The notes: generated by a model from the sequence alone, not told the origin. Numbered from the stretch's first letter, positions 24,522 to 33,228 are shown. The stretch: 64,000 nucleotides of DNA from Clostridiales bacterium (GCA_022774865.1 JALFLH010000024.1:1-64000), one strand, 5' to 3'. Program-made: numbers and translations.

Positions 24522-26990
24522 ATGATACTCAGATTTCAGATATCCGGCATGACCTGTGCCGCCTGTTCTGCCCGGGTGGAGAAGGTGACGCGGGCGGTGC
24601 CCGGCGTCCGCCGGGCGGATGTGAACCTGCTGGCGGGAACGATGATGGTGGAAGCGGACAGCCCGGCAGCGGCAGAGCCGATCATCGCGGCGGTTCGCGC
24701 GAGCGGATATGGCGCGATGCCGGCCGGCCAGGCGCCACAGTCTGCCCGGATGTCTGCGGCGGAACAGCAAGGCTCGATGAAAAAACGGATTATTCTTTCG
24801 GCTGGTTTCCTGCTTATCCTGATGTATTTCACCATGGGGCATATGGCGGGGCTGCCGGTGCCCGGGTGGTACCATGGGACGGAAAACGCTATGGTGGCGG
24901 CGCTGGTGCAGTGCTTTCTGACACTTCCGGTGGTTTATCTGAACCGGGTGTATTATTCCAGAGGGCTGAAAGCGCTGTGGCACCGCTCGCCCAATATGGA
25001 TTCCCTGATTGCGGTGGGTTCCGGCGCGGCTCTGCTCTACGGCGTGGCTGCCCTGTTTGTCATGGCGGATGCCATGGGCGACGGGGACTGGGATACGGTG
25101 AACCGTTATGCGCATCAGCTCTATTTCGAGTCCGCCGCCATGATTCTGACGCTGATCACATTGGGAAAGTATCTGGAAACCAGAGCGAAGGGCAAGACCG
25201 GTGACGCCATCCGCAAGCTGATGGATTTACGCCCCAGAACAGCGTCCGTCCTCCGCGGCGGAGAGGAAAGGGAGATTCCCGTGGAGCAGGTTCGGGTCGG
25301 CGATACGGTAATCGTCCGTGCGGGCGGAAGTATTCCGGTGGACGGCACGGTGATTCGGGGCAGCGCGGCGGTGGATCAGAGCGCGCTGACCGGCGAGAGC
25401 GTTCCGGTTGAGAAAAAGGCGGGTGACACGGTGGCGGCGGCCACGGTCAACCGCTCCGGTTATCTGGAATTTCGGGCGGAGAAAGTGGGAGAGGATACCT
25501 CGCTTTCACAGATTATCCGCATGGTGGAGGAAGCGGGCGGTTCCAAAGCTCCCATTGCCAGACTGGCCGACCGGATTTCGGGCGTATTCGTGCCGGCAGT
25601 GATGGCCATCGCGGTTGTAACCTTCGCAATCTGGATGCTGCTGGGAAAGGGACTGGAATTTTCCCTGACAAAGGGAATTTCGGTGCTTGTTATCTCCTGC
25701 CCCTGCGCGCTGGGACTGGCTACGCCGGTTGCCATTATGGTGGGAACCGGCCGGGGCGCCAACATGGGCGTCCTGTTTAAGAACGCGGAGGCGCTGGAGA
25801 CTTTGCACCGGGTGGACACCGTTGTGCTGGACAAGACCGGCACGCTGACCGCCGGGAAGCCCGCAGTGACGGACATCATTCCGGCTGAGGCCGGCGCGGA
25901 CTGGCTCCTTCGCGTTGCCGCGTCGCTGGAAAAACCCTCGGAGCATCCGTTCGCCAAGGCCATTGTGACCTGCGCGGCGGGGATGGATATCCCGGAAGTG
26001 GAATCCTTTGAAACCATTCCGGGCATGGGGGTCAGCGGGATGGTGGAGAAGGTGCGCTGTTTCGGCGGAAACCGGCGGCTGATGGAGGAAAAGGGCATTC
26101 CCGTTCCTGCCTTTGAGAATCTGACATCCCAGGGAAAAACACCCCTGTATTTCGCGGCGGGCGGAACCTATCTGGGCGCCATTGCGGCGGCGGATGTGCT
26201 GAAGCCGGATTCCGGCGCCGCCGTTGCCGCCATGAAAAAAATGCATCTTGACGTGGTGATGCTGACAGGCGATAATGAAAAGGCAGCGGGTGCCATCGCC
26301 GCGCAGGCCGGAATTGGCCATGTGATCTCCGACGTGCTGCCTGCCGGAAAGGCGGATGCCGTGAAGAAGCTGCGGCAGGCGGGGAAACGGGTGCTGATGG
26401 TGGGCGACGGCATTAACGACGCCCCCGCACTGGTTACGGCGGACGTAGGCATGGCCATTGGCGCGGGAACCGACATCGCAATGGAATCCGCGGATGTGGT
26501 GCTGATGAACGGAAGCCTGACCGGCGTCAGCGATGCGGTGCGGCTCAGCAAAGCCACAATCCGCAACATCAAGCAGAACCTGTTCTGGGCCTTCTTCTAT
26601 AACTGCCTGGGAATTCCGGTGGCGGCGGGGGTGCTGTACCCGGCCTTTGGTGTTCAGCTCAGTCCCATGCTTGGCGCGGCGGCTATGAGTCTCAGCTCCG
26701 TGTTTGTGGTGACCAACGCCCTGCGGCTTCGCCGCTTCCGGGCGGAATCGATCAAAAGTGAAGTATCCGAAAAATGCAAGGAGGAACCTGAAATGAAAAC
26801 GGTTATCAAAGTGGAGGGCATGATGTGCAATCACTGCAAGATACACGTGGAGAACGCCTGCAGGGCGGTGCCCGGCGTTCAGGACGCCGTGGTGGATCTG
26901 CAGGCGAAAAACGTGACCATAACCGGGGATGCGGCGGTGGAGGCGCTGAGAAAAGCCATCGCCGATGCCGGCTACGAAGTGGTGGACTGA
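24522..26990 (+). CDS. copA: copper-exporting P1B-type ATPase with fused C-terminal CopZ domain
   Basis: Exports Cu(I) from the cytosol. The 822-aa protein has: an N-terminal metal-binding domain with GMTCAAC (C12, C15); membrane spans from about residue 88; TGES in the actuator domain; CPC (C393-P-C395) in the transport site; the DKTGT phosphorylation site (D437); GDGINDAP in the hinge; and, unusually, a second metal-binding domain at the C-terminus (about 758-822) with GMMCNHC. The start was set at 24522, where GGAGGGAG is 7 bases upstream; the open frame extends to 24444 without a good site. The C-terminal domain looks like a complete CopZ chaperone and has its own ribosome binding site. 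Confidence 0.92.
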   Translation: MILRFQISGMTCAACSARVEKVTRAVPGVRRADVNLLAGTMMVEADSPAAAEPIIAAVRASGYGAMPAGQAPQSARMSAAEQQGSMKKRIILSAGFLLILMYFTMGHMAGLPVPGWYHGTENAMVAALVQCFLTLPVVYLNRVYYSRGLKALWHRSPNMDSLIAVGSGAALLYGVAALFVMADAMGDGDWDTVNRYAHQLYFESAAMILTLITLGKYLETRAKGKTGDAIRKLMDLRPRTASVLRGGEEREIPVEQVRVGDTVIVRAGGSIPVDGTVIRGSAAVDQSALTGESVPVEKKAGDTVAAATVNRSGYLEFRAEKVGEDTSLSQIIRMVEEAGGSKAPIARLADRISGVFVPAVMAIAVVTFAIWMLLGKGLEFSLTKGISVLVISCPCALGLATPVAIMVGTGRGANMGVLFKNAEALETLHRVDTVVLDKTGTLTAGKPAVTDIIPAEAGADWLLRVAASLEKPSEHPFAKAIVTCAAGMDIPEVESFETIPGMGVSGMVEKVRCFGGNRRLMEEKGIPVPAFENLTSQGKTPLYFAAGGTYLGAIAAADVLKPDSGAAVAAMKKMHLDVVMLTGDNEKAAGAIAAQAGIGHVISDVLPAGKADAVKKLRQAGKRVLMVGDGINDAPALVTADVGMAIGAGTDIAMESADVVLMNGSLTGVSDAVRLSKATIRNIKQNLFWAFFYNCLGIPVAAGVLYPAFGVQLSPMLGAAAMSLSSVFVVTNALRLRRFRAESIKSEVSEKCKEEPEMKTVIKVEGMMCNHCKIHVENACRAVPGVQDAVVDLQAKNVTITGDAAVEALRKAIADAGYEVVD
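26778..26990 (+). CDS. copZ: possible free CopZ made from an internal start in copA
   Basis: Within the copA frame, AAGGAGG (26778-26784) is followed at 8 bases by an in-frame ATG (26793). From it a 65-aa protein, MKTVIKVEGMMCNHCKIHV, would be made that is a complete HMA-fold copper chaperone, with the metal-binding cysteines at C12 and C15 and the usual end. Feature coordinates include the ribosome binding site; coding begins at 26793. The likeliest history is a copA-copZ operon whose copA stop codon was lost, which left the copZ start intact. Whether both products are made is not known. Confidence 0.6.
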   Translation, partial: KEEPEMKTVIKVEGMMCNHCKIHVENACRAVPGVQDAVVDLQAKNVTITGDAAVEALRKAIADAGYEVVD

Positions 26991-26993
26991 GCC

Positions 26994-27935
26994 ATGCGGA
27001 CGGATTTCTTCTTCAAATCCGGGAGCGGCGCCCGCCTCCACGGCTGCCGCTGGACACCGGATTCACAGGTACGGGCGGTGCTCCAGATTGTGCACGGCAT
27101 CGCGGAGTATGTGGAGCGCTATGATGGCTTTGCCAATTTCCTGAACAGACAGGGTATTCTGGTGGTGGCCGAGGATCATATGGGGCACGGCAAATCCATC
27201 AGCCAAGAATGTCCGCAGGGGTATTTCGCGGGTGGCTGGCAGACGGCGGTGGACGACACCTACCGGTTGACCCGGGATACCATGGCCGAGTTCAGAGACG
27301 TCCCGTTTATTCTGTTCGGCCATTCCATGGGCTCGTTTATGGCGCGGACGATTCTGGCAAAATACCCGGACAGCGGCATTACCGCCGCGGTCATCTGTGG
27401 AACCGGCTGGCAGCCGGCTCCGGTTTTGGCGGCTGGCAAGGCGGCCTGTGCGCTGGTATGCAGGGCGAAGGGGGAACGTGCTCCCAGCCCCCTGCTGCAG
27501 GCCATGGCTTTCGGAACCTATAACCGGAAGGTGGAGCATCCCCGCACGCCGTACGACTGGCTCAGCCGGGACAACAGCGTGGTGAATGCCTACAAAGCGG
27601 ACCCGCTGTGCGGTTTCACGCCCACCGCAGGGCTGATGCGGGACATGATGGAGGGCATCGCCTACATACAGCGGGAAGAAAACCTGGCAAAGATGGGCAA
27701 AGCGCTTCCGGTACTGTTCATCGCGGGCGGTGACGATCCCGTGGGAAGCTACGGCGCAGGAGTCCGCACGGCAGCGGAGGCATTTCGTAAGGCTGGTATG
27801 GAGCGGGTGGATGTGCGGATTTATCCGCTTTGCCGCCATGAACTGCTCAATGAGATCAACCGGGAGGAGATCATGGACGATGTGAGCCGGTGGATTGACG
27901 GGGTTCTGGAAAAAATACCTGCCACGCAGGTATAA
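26994..27935 (+). CDS. alpha/beta hydrolase, monoacylglycerol lipase-like
   Basis: A 313-aa serine hydrolase of the lysophospholipase/monoacylglycerol lipase class. Oxyanion motif VLQIVHGIAEYVERY (about 29), nucleophile elbow ILFGHSMGSFMA (Ser at about 108), acid in FIAGGDDPVGSYG (about 244) and catalytic His in YPLCRHELLNEINRE (about 282). No signal peptide, so it is cytosolic. It begins 3 bases after copA and is probably cotranscribed, though a functional link to copper is not evident. Confidence 0.88.
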   Translation: MRTDFFFKSGSGARLHGCRWTPDSQVRAVLQIVHGIAEYVERYDGFANFLNRQGILVVAEDHMGHGKSISQECPQGYFAGGWQTAVDDTYRLTRDTMAEFRDVPFILFGHSMGSFMARTILAKYPDSGITAAVICGTGWQPAPVLAAGKAACALVCRAKGERAPSPLLQAMAFGTYNRKVEHPRTPYDWLSRDNSVVNAYKADPLCGFTPTAGLMRDMMEGIAYIQREENLAKMGKALPVLFIAGGDDPVGSYGAGVRTAAEAFRKAGMERVDVRIYPLCRHELLNEINREEIMDDVSRWIDGVLEKIPATQV

Positions 27936-28002
27936 AGTCCGTTTTATTGTACAATTATTATGCTAGAATACAGCCGAAAACCAAAGGAAAAGGGTGACGG
28001 TC

Positions 28003-28131
28003 ATGTATTCCATGCGGTATGTAAGAGGTCATGTTCAGGTCTATGACGGAAGCGGGAGATTCCTGTTTTCGGCGGACAATGAGCGGGAGGCCAGAGAGGA
28101 ACTGGAAAACGATGAGGAATCTGCGGCTTGA
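28003..28131 (+). CDS. small conserved-looking protein upstream of truA (42 aa)
   Basis: The frame reads MYSMRYVRGHVQVYDGSGRFLFSADNE and ends in an acidic helix EREAREELENDEESAA. The beta-hairpin-like first half resembles short proteins I have seen annotated as hypothetical in related Clostridia. AAAGGAAAAGGGTG precedes it. It overlaps truA by 20 bases in another frame, which suggests translational coupling. No function known. Confidence 0.6.
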   Translation: MYSMRYVRGHVQVYDGSGRFLFSADNEREAREELENDEESAA

Positions 28132-28846
28132 TATCTGCTATGACGGCACCCGCTACCGGGGCTGGCAGCGTCTGCCCGGGGTGGAAAACACCATTCAGGG
28201 CAAGATTGAAACCACACTGACCCGGATTTTGGGGGAACCGGTGGAAATCACCGGCAGCGGCAGAACCGACGCGGGTGTCCATGCCCGGGGACAGGTGGCA
28301 AATTTCCACTGCGAAAGCGCCATGCCCGCCGGGCAGATTCTGTCCGAGCTTCGCAGGTATCTGCCGGGGGACATCGGCATATATTCCTGTAAGGACGTGC
28401 CGGAGCGGTTTCACGCCCGGCTGAGTGCCAAAAGAAAGACCTATATGTACCGTATCTGGAATTCGGAGACTCCCTGTGTCTTTGAGCGGCGGTTCGTGGC
28501 GGTGGTGCCGGAGAAGCTGGATGTGGAAGCCATGCGCCGGGCGGCGGATTTCTTCCTTGGGGAGCATGACTTCGCGGCGTTCTGCGGCAATAAAAAGATG
28601 AAGAAAACTACGGTTCGGCGGATTTACTCCCTTGAAATTGAAGAGCGTGGGGAGGAGATTCGGATTCTTGTCAATGGCAATGGATTCCTCTACAATATGG
28701 TTCGCATCATTGTTGGTACGCTGGTGGAGGCAGGACAGGGCAAGCGCGAACCAGAGAGCATCCGGGTACTGTTTCCGGGTAAACGGGAGGAAGCGGGCGT
28801 GCTGATGCCGCCCCAGGGACTTTGCCTGATGGAGGTAGAATATTGA
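28112..28846 (+). CDS. truA: tRNA pseudouridine(38-40) synthase TruA
   Basis: Isomerises uridines 38-40 in the anticodon arm. It starts MRNLRLDICYDGTRYRGWQ. The catalytic aspartate is in GSGRTDAGVHARGQVANF (about 47-64), and FHARLSAKRKTYMYRI, HDFAAFCGNK and NGNGFLYNMVRIIVGTL complete the family pattern. At 244 aa it has the normal length. The ATG at 28112 was chosen because the family N-terminus begins there; AGAGGA lies about 12 bases before it. Confidence 0.95.
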   Translation: MRNLRLDICYDGTRYRGWQRLPGVENTIQGKIETTLTRILGEPVEITGSGRTDAGVHARGQVANFHCESAMPAGQILSELRRYLPGDIGIYSCKDVPERFHARLSAKRKTYMYRIWNSETPCVFERRFVAVVPEKLDVEAMRRAADFFLGEHDFAAFCGNKKMKKTTVRRIYSLEIEERGEEIRILVNGNGFLYNMVRIIVGTLVEAGQGKREPESIRVLFPGKREEAGVLMPPQGLCLMEVEY

Positions 28847-29184
28847 ACATACAGATTTTCGGAAAGTCCAAGTGCTTTGATACAAAAAAAGCGGAGCGCT
28901 GGTTCAAGGAGCGGCGTATTCCCTTCCAGTCCATCGATCTGATCCGGTTCGGGATGTCCGGCCGGGAATTCGACAGCGTGCTCCGCGCGGTGGGCGGCAT
29001 TGACCACCTGATCGACTGGAACGGAAAATCACAGGAAATCACCAACATGAAGTACATGGATGACCCGCGGGCAAAAGAGGACAGGGTATTCAACGATCCG
29101 TCTCTGATGAAAACGCCCATTGTACGCAACGGGAAGCAGGCAACCGTGGGATACTGCCCCGAAATCTGGGCTGAATGGAAATGA
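28843..29184 (+). CDS. ArsC/Spx-family thioredoxin-fold protein
   Basis: A 113-aa protein: NIQIFGKSKCFDTKKAERWFKERRIPFQSIDL, the ArsC/Spx fold with a single Cys where Spx has CxxC and ArsC has one nucleophilic Cys, then LMKTPIVRNGKQATVGYCPEIW. Start codon TTG at 28843, with GGAGG at 28831-28835, overlapping the truA stop. It could be an arsenate-reductase-like enzyme or an Spx-type RNA-polymerase-binding regulator. No ars genes are near; sequence alone does not decide. Confidence 0.8.
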   Translation: MNIQIFGKSKCFDTKKAERWFKERRIPFQSIDLIRFGMSGREFDSVLRAVGGIDHLIDWNGKSQEITNMKYMDDPRAKEDRVFNDPSLMKTPIVRNGKQATVGYCPEIWAEWK

Positions 29185-29194
29185 AAAACACAGA

Positions 29195-29226
29195 AGCAGT
29201 TCCTCCTCGCGAGGGGCTGCTTTTTT
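29195..29226 (+). terminator. terminator after the truA-arsC group
   Basis: AGCAGTTCCTC/GAGGGGCTGCT hairpin followed by T6, 10 bases after the stop codon. Confidence 0.85.
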
Positions 29227-29256
29227 ACATTTCGACCAAATTCTCCAAACAATATC

Positions 29257-29285
29257 TTGCAATATGACGAATTCAGTGGTATGCT
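29257..29285 (+). promoter_or_regulatory. promoter of the alanine symporter gene
   Basis: TTGCAA (29257-29262), 17 bases, TATGCT (29280-29285), immediately before the ribosome binding site GGGAGGAATT. The leader would be very short. Confidence 0.5.
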
Positions 29286-29296
29286 AGGGAGGAATT

Positions 29297-30658
29297 ATGG
29301 CTTGGGTTATTGAGATGGTCAACCGTATTGTCTGGGGTGCGCCTGCGCTGGCAGGGATTCTCGGAACGGGATTGTATCTGAGCGTCCGGACGGGCTTTGC
29401 CCAGCTCAGGCTGTTTCCACGGGCGCTGAAGCTGTTCCTGAGCCGACTCTCCCGAAAGCAGGAAACCGGCGGCGTGCCGCCGTTTCAGGCACTGTGTACG
29501 GCACTGGCCGCGACCGTTGGCACCGGTAATCTGGTGGGCGTGGCGGGCGCAATCGCGCTGGGCGGCCCGGGCAGCATCTTCTGGATGTGGGTCTGCGCCG
29601 TTCTGGGCATGATGACAAAATTTGCCGAGGCTGCGCTGGCGGTGCGCTACCGGGTGAAGGAAAAGGGTGAATATCTGGGCGGCCCCATGTACATCATCAG
29701 CCGGGGGCTGGGCAGACGCTGGAACTGGCTGGCTGTGCTGTATTGCTTTTTTGGTGTGGTTGCCGCGTTCGGCGTGGGAAACGCCACCCAGGTCAACGCC
29801 GTCATTACCGGACTGAATCAGGTGATCGTGTATTTCGGCGGCGCACAGACCCGAAAGCAGGATCTGCTGATGGGTTGTGTCATGGCATTGCTTGTGGCGG
29901 CCATGCTGCTGGGCGGCGCCAAACGGATTGGGAAAACAGCGGAATTTCTGGTGCCCTTTGTTTCCTGCGGCTACCTGCTGCTGGGCGCCGGGGTGCTGAT
30001 CGCCCGGGCAGAGGCTGTCCCGGCGGCCTTTGGAGCGATTGTGCGGGGCGCCTTTTCTCCCCGGGCTGTCACCGGGGGTGCGCTGGGTTCCATGTTTCAG
30101 GCGCTGCGGGTAGGCGTCTCCCGGGGCGTTTTTACCAATGAGGCCGGCATGGGTACAGCCTCTATTGCCCACGCGGCGGCGGATGTGGCGCATCCGGCGG
30201 AGCAGGGGCTGATGGGAATTATGGAGGTGTTTCTGGACACCATCGTCATCTGCACCATGACCGCGCTTGTGATTCTGTGCAGCGGCGTGCCCATTGCCTA
30301 TGGCGTGGATGCGGGCGCCGCGCTGACCACGCAGGCATTTACAGCGGTTTGCGGAGGTTGGGTGTCGGTTTTCCTGGCGTTGGCGCTGTGCTGCTTCGCC
30401 TTCGCTACCATCCTCGGCTGGGGGCTTTACGGCGCACGCTGTGCCCAGTATCTGTTTGGCGCAGGGGCGTGGAAGCTCTTTGCGGCGGCGCAGGCGGGCA
30501 TGGTCGTTCTGGGCGCGGTACTTCGGACGGGTACGATCTGGGCCATGGCGGAGACGGTCAACGGCCTGATGGCCATTCCCAATCTGATCGCGCTGGCTGC
30601 GCTCAGCCCGGAGCTGACACGCCTGACGAAAGAATATGAATTGAAATGCGGCCGGTAA
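29297..30658 (+). CDS. sodium:alanine/glycine symporter (AGCS family)
   Basis: Imports alanine or glycine with Na+ or H+. A 453-aa polytopic protein with the AGCS signatures GTGLYLSVRTGFAQL (about 15), FQALCTALAATVGTGNLVGVAGAI (about 62-85), GPGSIFWMWVCAVLGMMTKFAEA (about 90) and, later, GVFTNEAGMGTASIAHAAA (about 275-295). The family length is 440-490. The next gene is an aminotransferase 20 bases downstream, which suggests joint amino-acid metabolism, for example alanine use. Confidence 0.92.
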   Translation: MAWVIEMVNRIVWGAPALAGILGTGLYLSVRTGFAQLRLFPRALKLFLSRLSRKQETGGVPPFQALCTALAATVGTGNLVGVAGAIALGGPGSIFWMWVCAVLGMMTKFAEAALAVRYRVKEKGEYLGGPMYIISRGLGRRWNWLAVLYCFFGVVAAFGVGNATQVNAVITGLNQVIVYFGGAQTRKQDLLMGCVMALLVAAMLLGGAKRIGKTAEFLVPFVSCGYLLLGAGVLIARAEAVPAAFGAIVRGAFSPRAVTGGALGSMFQALRVGVSRGVFTNEAGMGTASIAHAAADVAHPAEQGLMGIMEVFLDTIVICTMTALVILCSGVPIAYGVDAGAALTTQAFTAVCGGWVSVFLALALCCFAFATILGWGLYGARCAQYLFGAGAWKLFAAAQAGMVVLGAVLRTGTIWAMAETVNGLMAIPNLIALAALSPELTRLTKEYELKCGR

Positions 30659-30678
30659 CAGGCCGGCTGGAGGTACCT

Positions 30679-31899
30679 ATGAGAATCTCAATCAATGCAA
30701 ACCGTTGTGAACCCTCCCCCATGCGCAAGTTCCATCCCCTGGCGGTGGCGGCGCAGAAGCAGGGTAAAAAAATCTATCATCTGAACATCGGACAGCCGGA
30801 TCTGCCCACGCCGCAGGCGTATTTTGACGCGGTGCGGGGATTTCACGAGCGGACGTTGGAATACGAGGCGTCACCCGGTATGCCCGTGCTGATCGACGCA
30901 ATCCGGGATTACTACCGGGAGCTGGATGTGGAGCTGGATCCACAGGATATTCTGATTACCACCGGCGGCAGTGAGGCGCTTCTGCTGACCTGCCTGAGCA
31001 TTCTGGACCCCTATACGGAGGTCATCATTCCGGAGCCATATTATCCAAACTATACCACCTTCGTCCACGCTGCCGGCGGCGTGATCCGTGCCCTGCCAAC
31101 CAATCCGTGGGAGGGCTACCGTTACGCCAAGCGGGAACGGATAGAAAGCCTGATTACCGCGAATACCCGGGCAATTCTGATTACCAATCCCGGAAACCCC
31201 ACCGGCGTGGTGCTGAATGAGCAGGAGATGCGTATGATTGCGGATATCGCCAAGAAGCACAACCTGTTTCTGATCTGCGACGAGGTGTACCGGGAATTCT
31301 GCTACGACGATCAATTCGGCGTTCCCACCATGGCGCGCTTCCGGGATATCGACGACAATCTGGTAATCATCGACTCCGTTTCCAAGCGGTTCTCCGCCTG
31401 CGGGGCCCGGGTTGGCTGCGTGGTTACCCGAAATCAGGAGCTTCAGCAGGCACTGCTGAAGTTCTGCCAGTCCCGGCTTTCCGTGGCGACCATCGACCAG
31501 CTTGGCGCGGCGGCGCTCTACCGGGTGGATCACGCCTTTTTCCGCCAGTCCAAGGCCGAATACAAGCGCCGCCGGGATACGGTGGTATCCTACCTGCACC
31601 GGATTCCCGGTGTGGTGGTGGAGGAACCCATGGGCGCGTTCTACCTGATGGCCAGCCTGCCGGTGGATGACGCGGACAAGTTCCAGCGCTGGCTGCTGGA
31701 GGAATTTGATGACCATGGCGACACCGTCATGTTCGCCCCCGGCGCGCCTTTCTACGAGACGCCCGGCAAGGGTATCAACGAGGTTCGGATTGCCTATGTT
31801 CTGAAGAGCGTGGATCTGACCCGCGCCATGGAACTGCTGGAGAAGGGCATTGCCCGCTATCAGAGAGAGGTCATGAAGGTCGAGCCGATTGACAGTTGA
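30679..31899 (+). CDS. class I pyridoxal-phosphate aminotransferase
   Basis: A 406-aa fold-type I aminotransferase. It has LNIGQPDLPTPQAYFDAVRGF near the N-terminus (about 32), ITTGGSEALLLTCLSI (about 92), NPGNPTGVVL (about 172), LICDEVYREF (about 200) and the PLP lysine in VIIDSVSKRFSACGARVG (about 238). It is closest to aspartate/aromatic-type aminotransferases; the substrate is not fixed by the motifs. GGAGG lies 5 bases before ATG 30679. Likely cotranscribed with the alanine symporter. Confidence 0.9.
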   Translation: MRISINANRCEPSPMRKFHPLAVAAQKQGKKIYHLNIGQPDLPTPQAYFDAVRGFHERTLEYEASPGMPVLIDAIRDYYRELDVELDPQDILITTGGSEALLLTCLSILDPYTEVIIPEPYYPNYTTFVHAAGGVIRALPTNPWEGYRYAKRERIESLITANTRAILITNPGNPTGVVLNEQEMRMIADIAKKHNLFLICDEVYREFCYDDQFGVPTMARFRDIDDNLVIIDSVSKRFSACGARVGCVVTRNQELQQALLKFCQSRLSVATIDQLGAAALYRVDHAFFRQSKAEYKRRRDTVVSYLHRIPGVVVEEPMGAFYLMASLPVDDADKFQRWLLEEFDDHGDTVMFAPGAPFYETPGKGINEVRIAYVLKSVDLTRAMELLEKGIARYQREVMKVEPIDS

Positions 31900-31904
31900 C
31901 TCCA

Positions 31905-31942
31905 AAAAGCGCCGCGGATTTTCCAAAATCCGCGGCGCTTTT
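31905..31942 (+). terminator. strong terminator after the aminotransferase
   Basis: A perfect 14-base-pair stem (GCGCCGCGGATTTT/AAAATCCGCGGCGC) flanked by A and T runs. It can also stop minus-strand transcription from the DUF378 gene. Confidence 0.9.
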
Positions 31943-31970
31943 CGTGCAGGCGGCCGGCCGGCCGCCTGGG

Positions 31971-32174
31971 TTATGATTCCGAATCTGTGCGGTTGCGGCG
32001 GAACAGCAAGGAAATGCACCAGAGTCCCGCAAGGCCGACAATCGTATAGACAATCCGGCTGAACAGGGAGCCCTGCCCGCCGAACAGCCAGGCAACAAGG
32101 TCGAATTGGAATATCCCCACGAGGCCCCAGTTCAGACTGCCGATGATGGACAGAATCAATGCCAATGTGTCCAT
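31971..32174 (-). CDS. DUF378 membrane protein
   Basis: A 67-aa protein with two hydrophobic helices: MDTLALILSIIGSLNWGLVGIF (the conserved LNWGLVG motif of DUF378) and SRIVYTIVGLAGLWCISLLF, with a charged tail. Integral membrane protein of unknown role. ACGGAGGTATC precedes the start at 32174. Confidence 0.88.
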   Translation of the reverse strand: MDTLALILSIIGSLNWGLVGIFQFDLVAWLFGGQGSLFSRIVYTIVGLAGLWCISLLFRRNRTDSES

Positions 32175-32256
32175 ATGATACCTCCGTTCTGCTGTTGGAT
32201 AGGGATATCTTTCCCCCGCGGCGTATAATTATTCCCGGTTACGGCGGAAAAATAAA

Positions 32257-32285
32257 TTGCAAAACGGGGCGGATTCCGATATAAT
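32257..32285 (+). promoter_or_regulatory. promoter of ispE
   Basis: TTGCAA (32257-32262), 17 bases, TATAAT (32280-32285), 32 bases before the ispE start. Confidence 0.7.
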
Positions 32286-32317
32286 GAATCCGAAATACAG
32301 GAAAGGAAGAAAACGCC

Positions 32318-33175
32318 ATGAACACACTCTATGAGGGCGCGTTTGCCAAGCTGAATTTGACGCTGGATGTGCTGGGAAAACGGCCGGACGGCTATCATGA
32401 CATCAAAAGCGTGATGCAGACCGTTTCCATTCGGGACGATATTGAACTGGACATCGGCACGGGAAAGCCCTGGCGGCTGCATTGCGACAAAGAGGGCATT
32501 CCCACGGGGGAGGAGAATCTGGCCTGGAAAGCGGCAAAAACCTACTGCGACATCATGGGCAAAGACCCCGGCGGACTTGAAATTCGCATCACCAAACGCA
32601 TTCCCATGCAGGCCGGCATGGGCGGCGGCAGCGCCGACGCGGCGGCGGTACTCCGGGCGCTGAACCGGTACTACGGCGATCCACTTTCCGTTCTGGCGTT
32701 GGCGGAGCTGGGTGCGCAGGTGGGCAGCGATGTGCCCTTCTGTGTGGTGGGTGGAACCTGTATGTGTGAGGGCCGGGGAGAACGGCTGCGGAAGCTGCCC
32801 GATATGCCCGACTGCGTCATTGTGGTCTGCAAGCCGGATTTTTCCGTGTCCACGCCGGAACTTTACCGGAAGATTGATCAGGCTGCCATTGCCAAGCGGC
32901 CGGATCATCGGGCGATGGAAAGCGCGCTGCTGGCAGGCGATCTGGAACAGGTAGCGGCGAATATCTGCAATGTGTTTGATCCAGTGGTCACGTCCGAGCA
33001 CCTGGAGCTGAACTACATCAAGTCGGTGCTCCACCAGTACGGCGCGGTGGGATACCAGATGACCGGTTCCGGCTCCGCCTGCTTTGGTATCGTTTCGGAG
33101 TTTGAAATTGCCGCTGTGCTTTGCGCCATGCTGAAAGACAACTATCCGGAAGTATTTATCTGTAAACCTGTATAA
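32318..33175 (+). CDS. ispE: 4-diphosphocytidyl-2-C-methyl-D-erythritol kinase
   Basis: GHMP kinase of the non-mevalonate (MEP) isoprenoid pathway. It begins with FAKLNLTLDVLGKRPDGYHDIKSVMQ and has the ATP-binding motif PMQAGMGGGSADAAAVLRAL (about 92-111) and a C-terminal MTGSGSACFGI (about 248). Length 285 aa, normal. AAAGGAAG precedes the ATG. Its terminator-like hairpin overlaps the spoIIR start. Confidence 0.96.
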   Translation: MNTLYEGAFAKLNLTLDVLGKRPDGYHDIKSVMQTVSIRDDIELDIGTGKPWRLHCDKEGIPTGEENLAWKAAKTYCDIMGKDPGGLEIRITKRIPMQAGMGGGSADAAAVLRALNRYYGDPLSVLALAELGAQVGSDVPFCVVGGTCMCEGRGERLRKLPDMPDCVIVVCKPDFSVSTPELYRKIDQAAIAKRPDHRAMESALLAGDLEQVAANICNVFDPVVTSEHLELNYIKSVLHQYGAVGYQMTGSGSACFGIVSEFEIAAVLCAMLKDNYPEVFICKPV

Positions 33176-33186
33176 AAATGCCAGAA

Positions 33187-33228
33187 ACCGTCCATACTGG
33201 AGGTATTTCCAGGATGGACGGTGTTTTT
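33187..33228 (+). terminator. terminator-like hairpin spanning the spoIIR start
   Basis: ACCGTCCAT (33187-33195) pairs with ATGGACGGT (33214-33222), with inner pairing CTGGA/TCCAG and T5 after it. The loop side carries GGAGG (33199-33203), and the 3' arm carries the proposed spoIIR ATG. Confidence 0.7.

Noticed and set aside
33178-33228. ATG at 33178 as the spoIIR start
   Set aside because: It lacks a ribosome binding site, would add residues not typical of SpoIIR, and lies before the hairpin.
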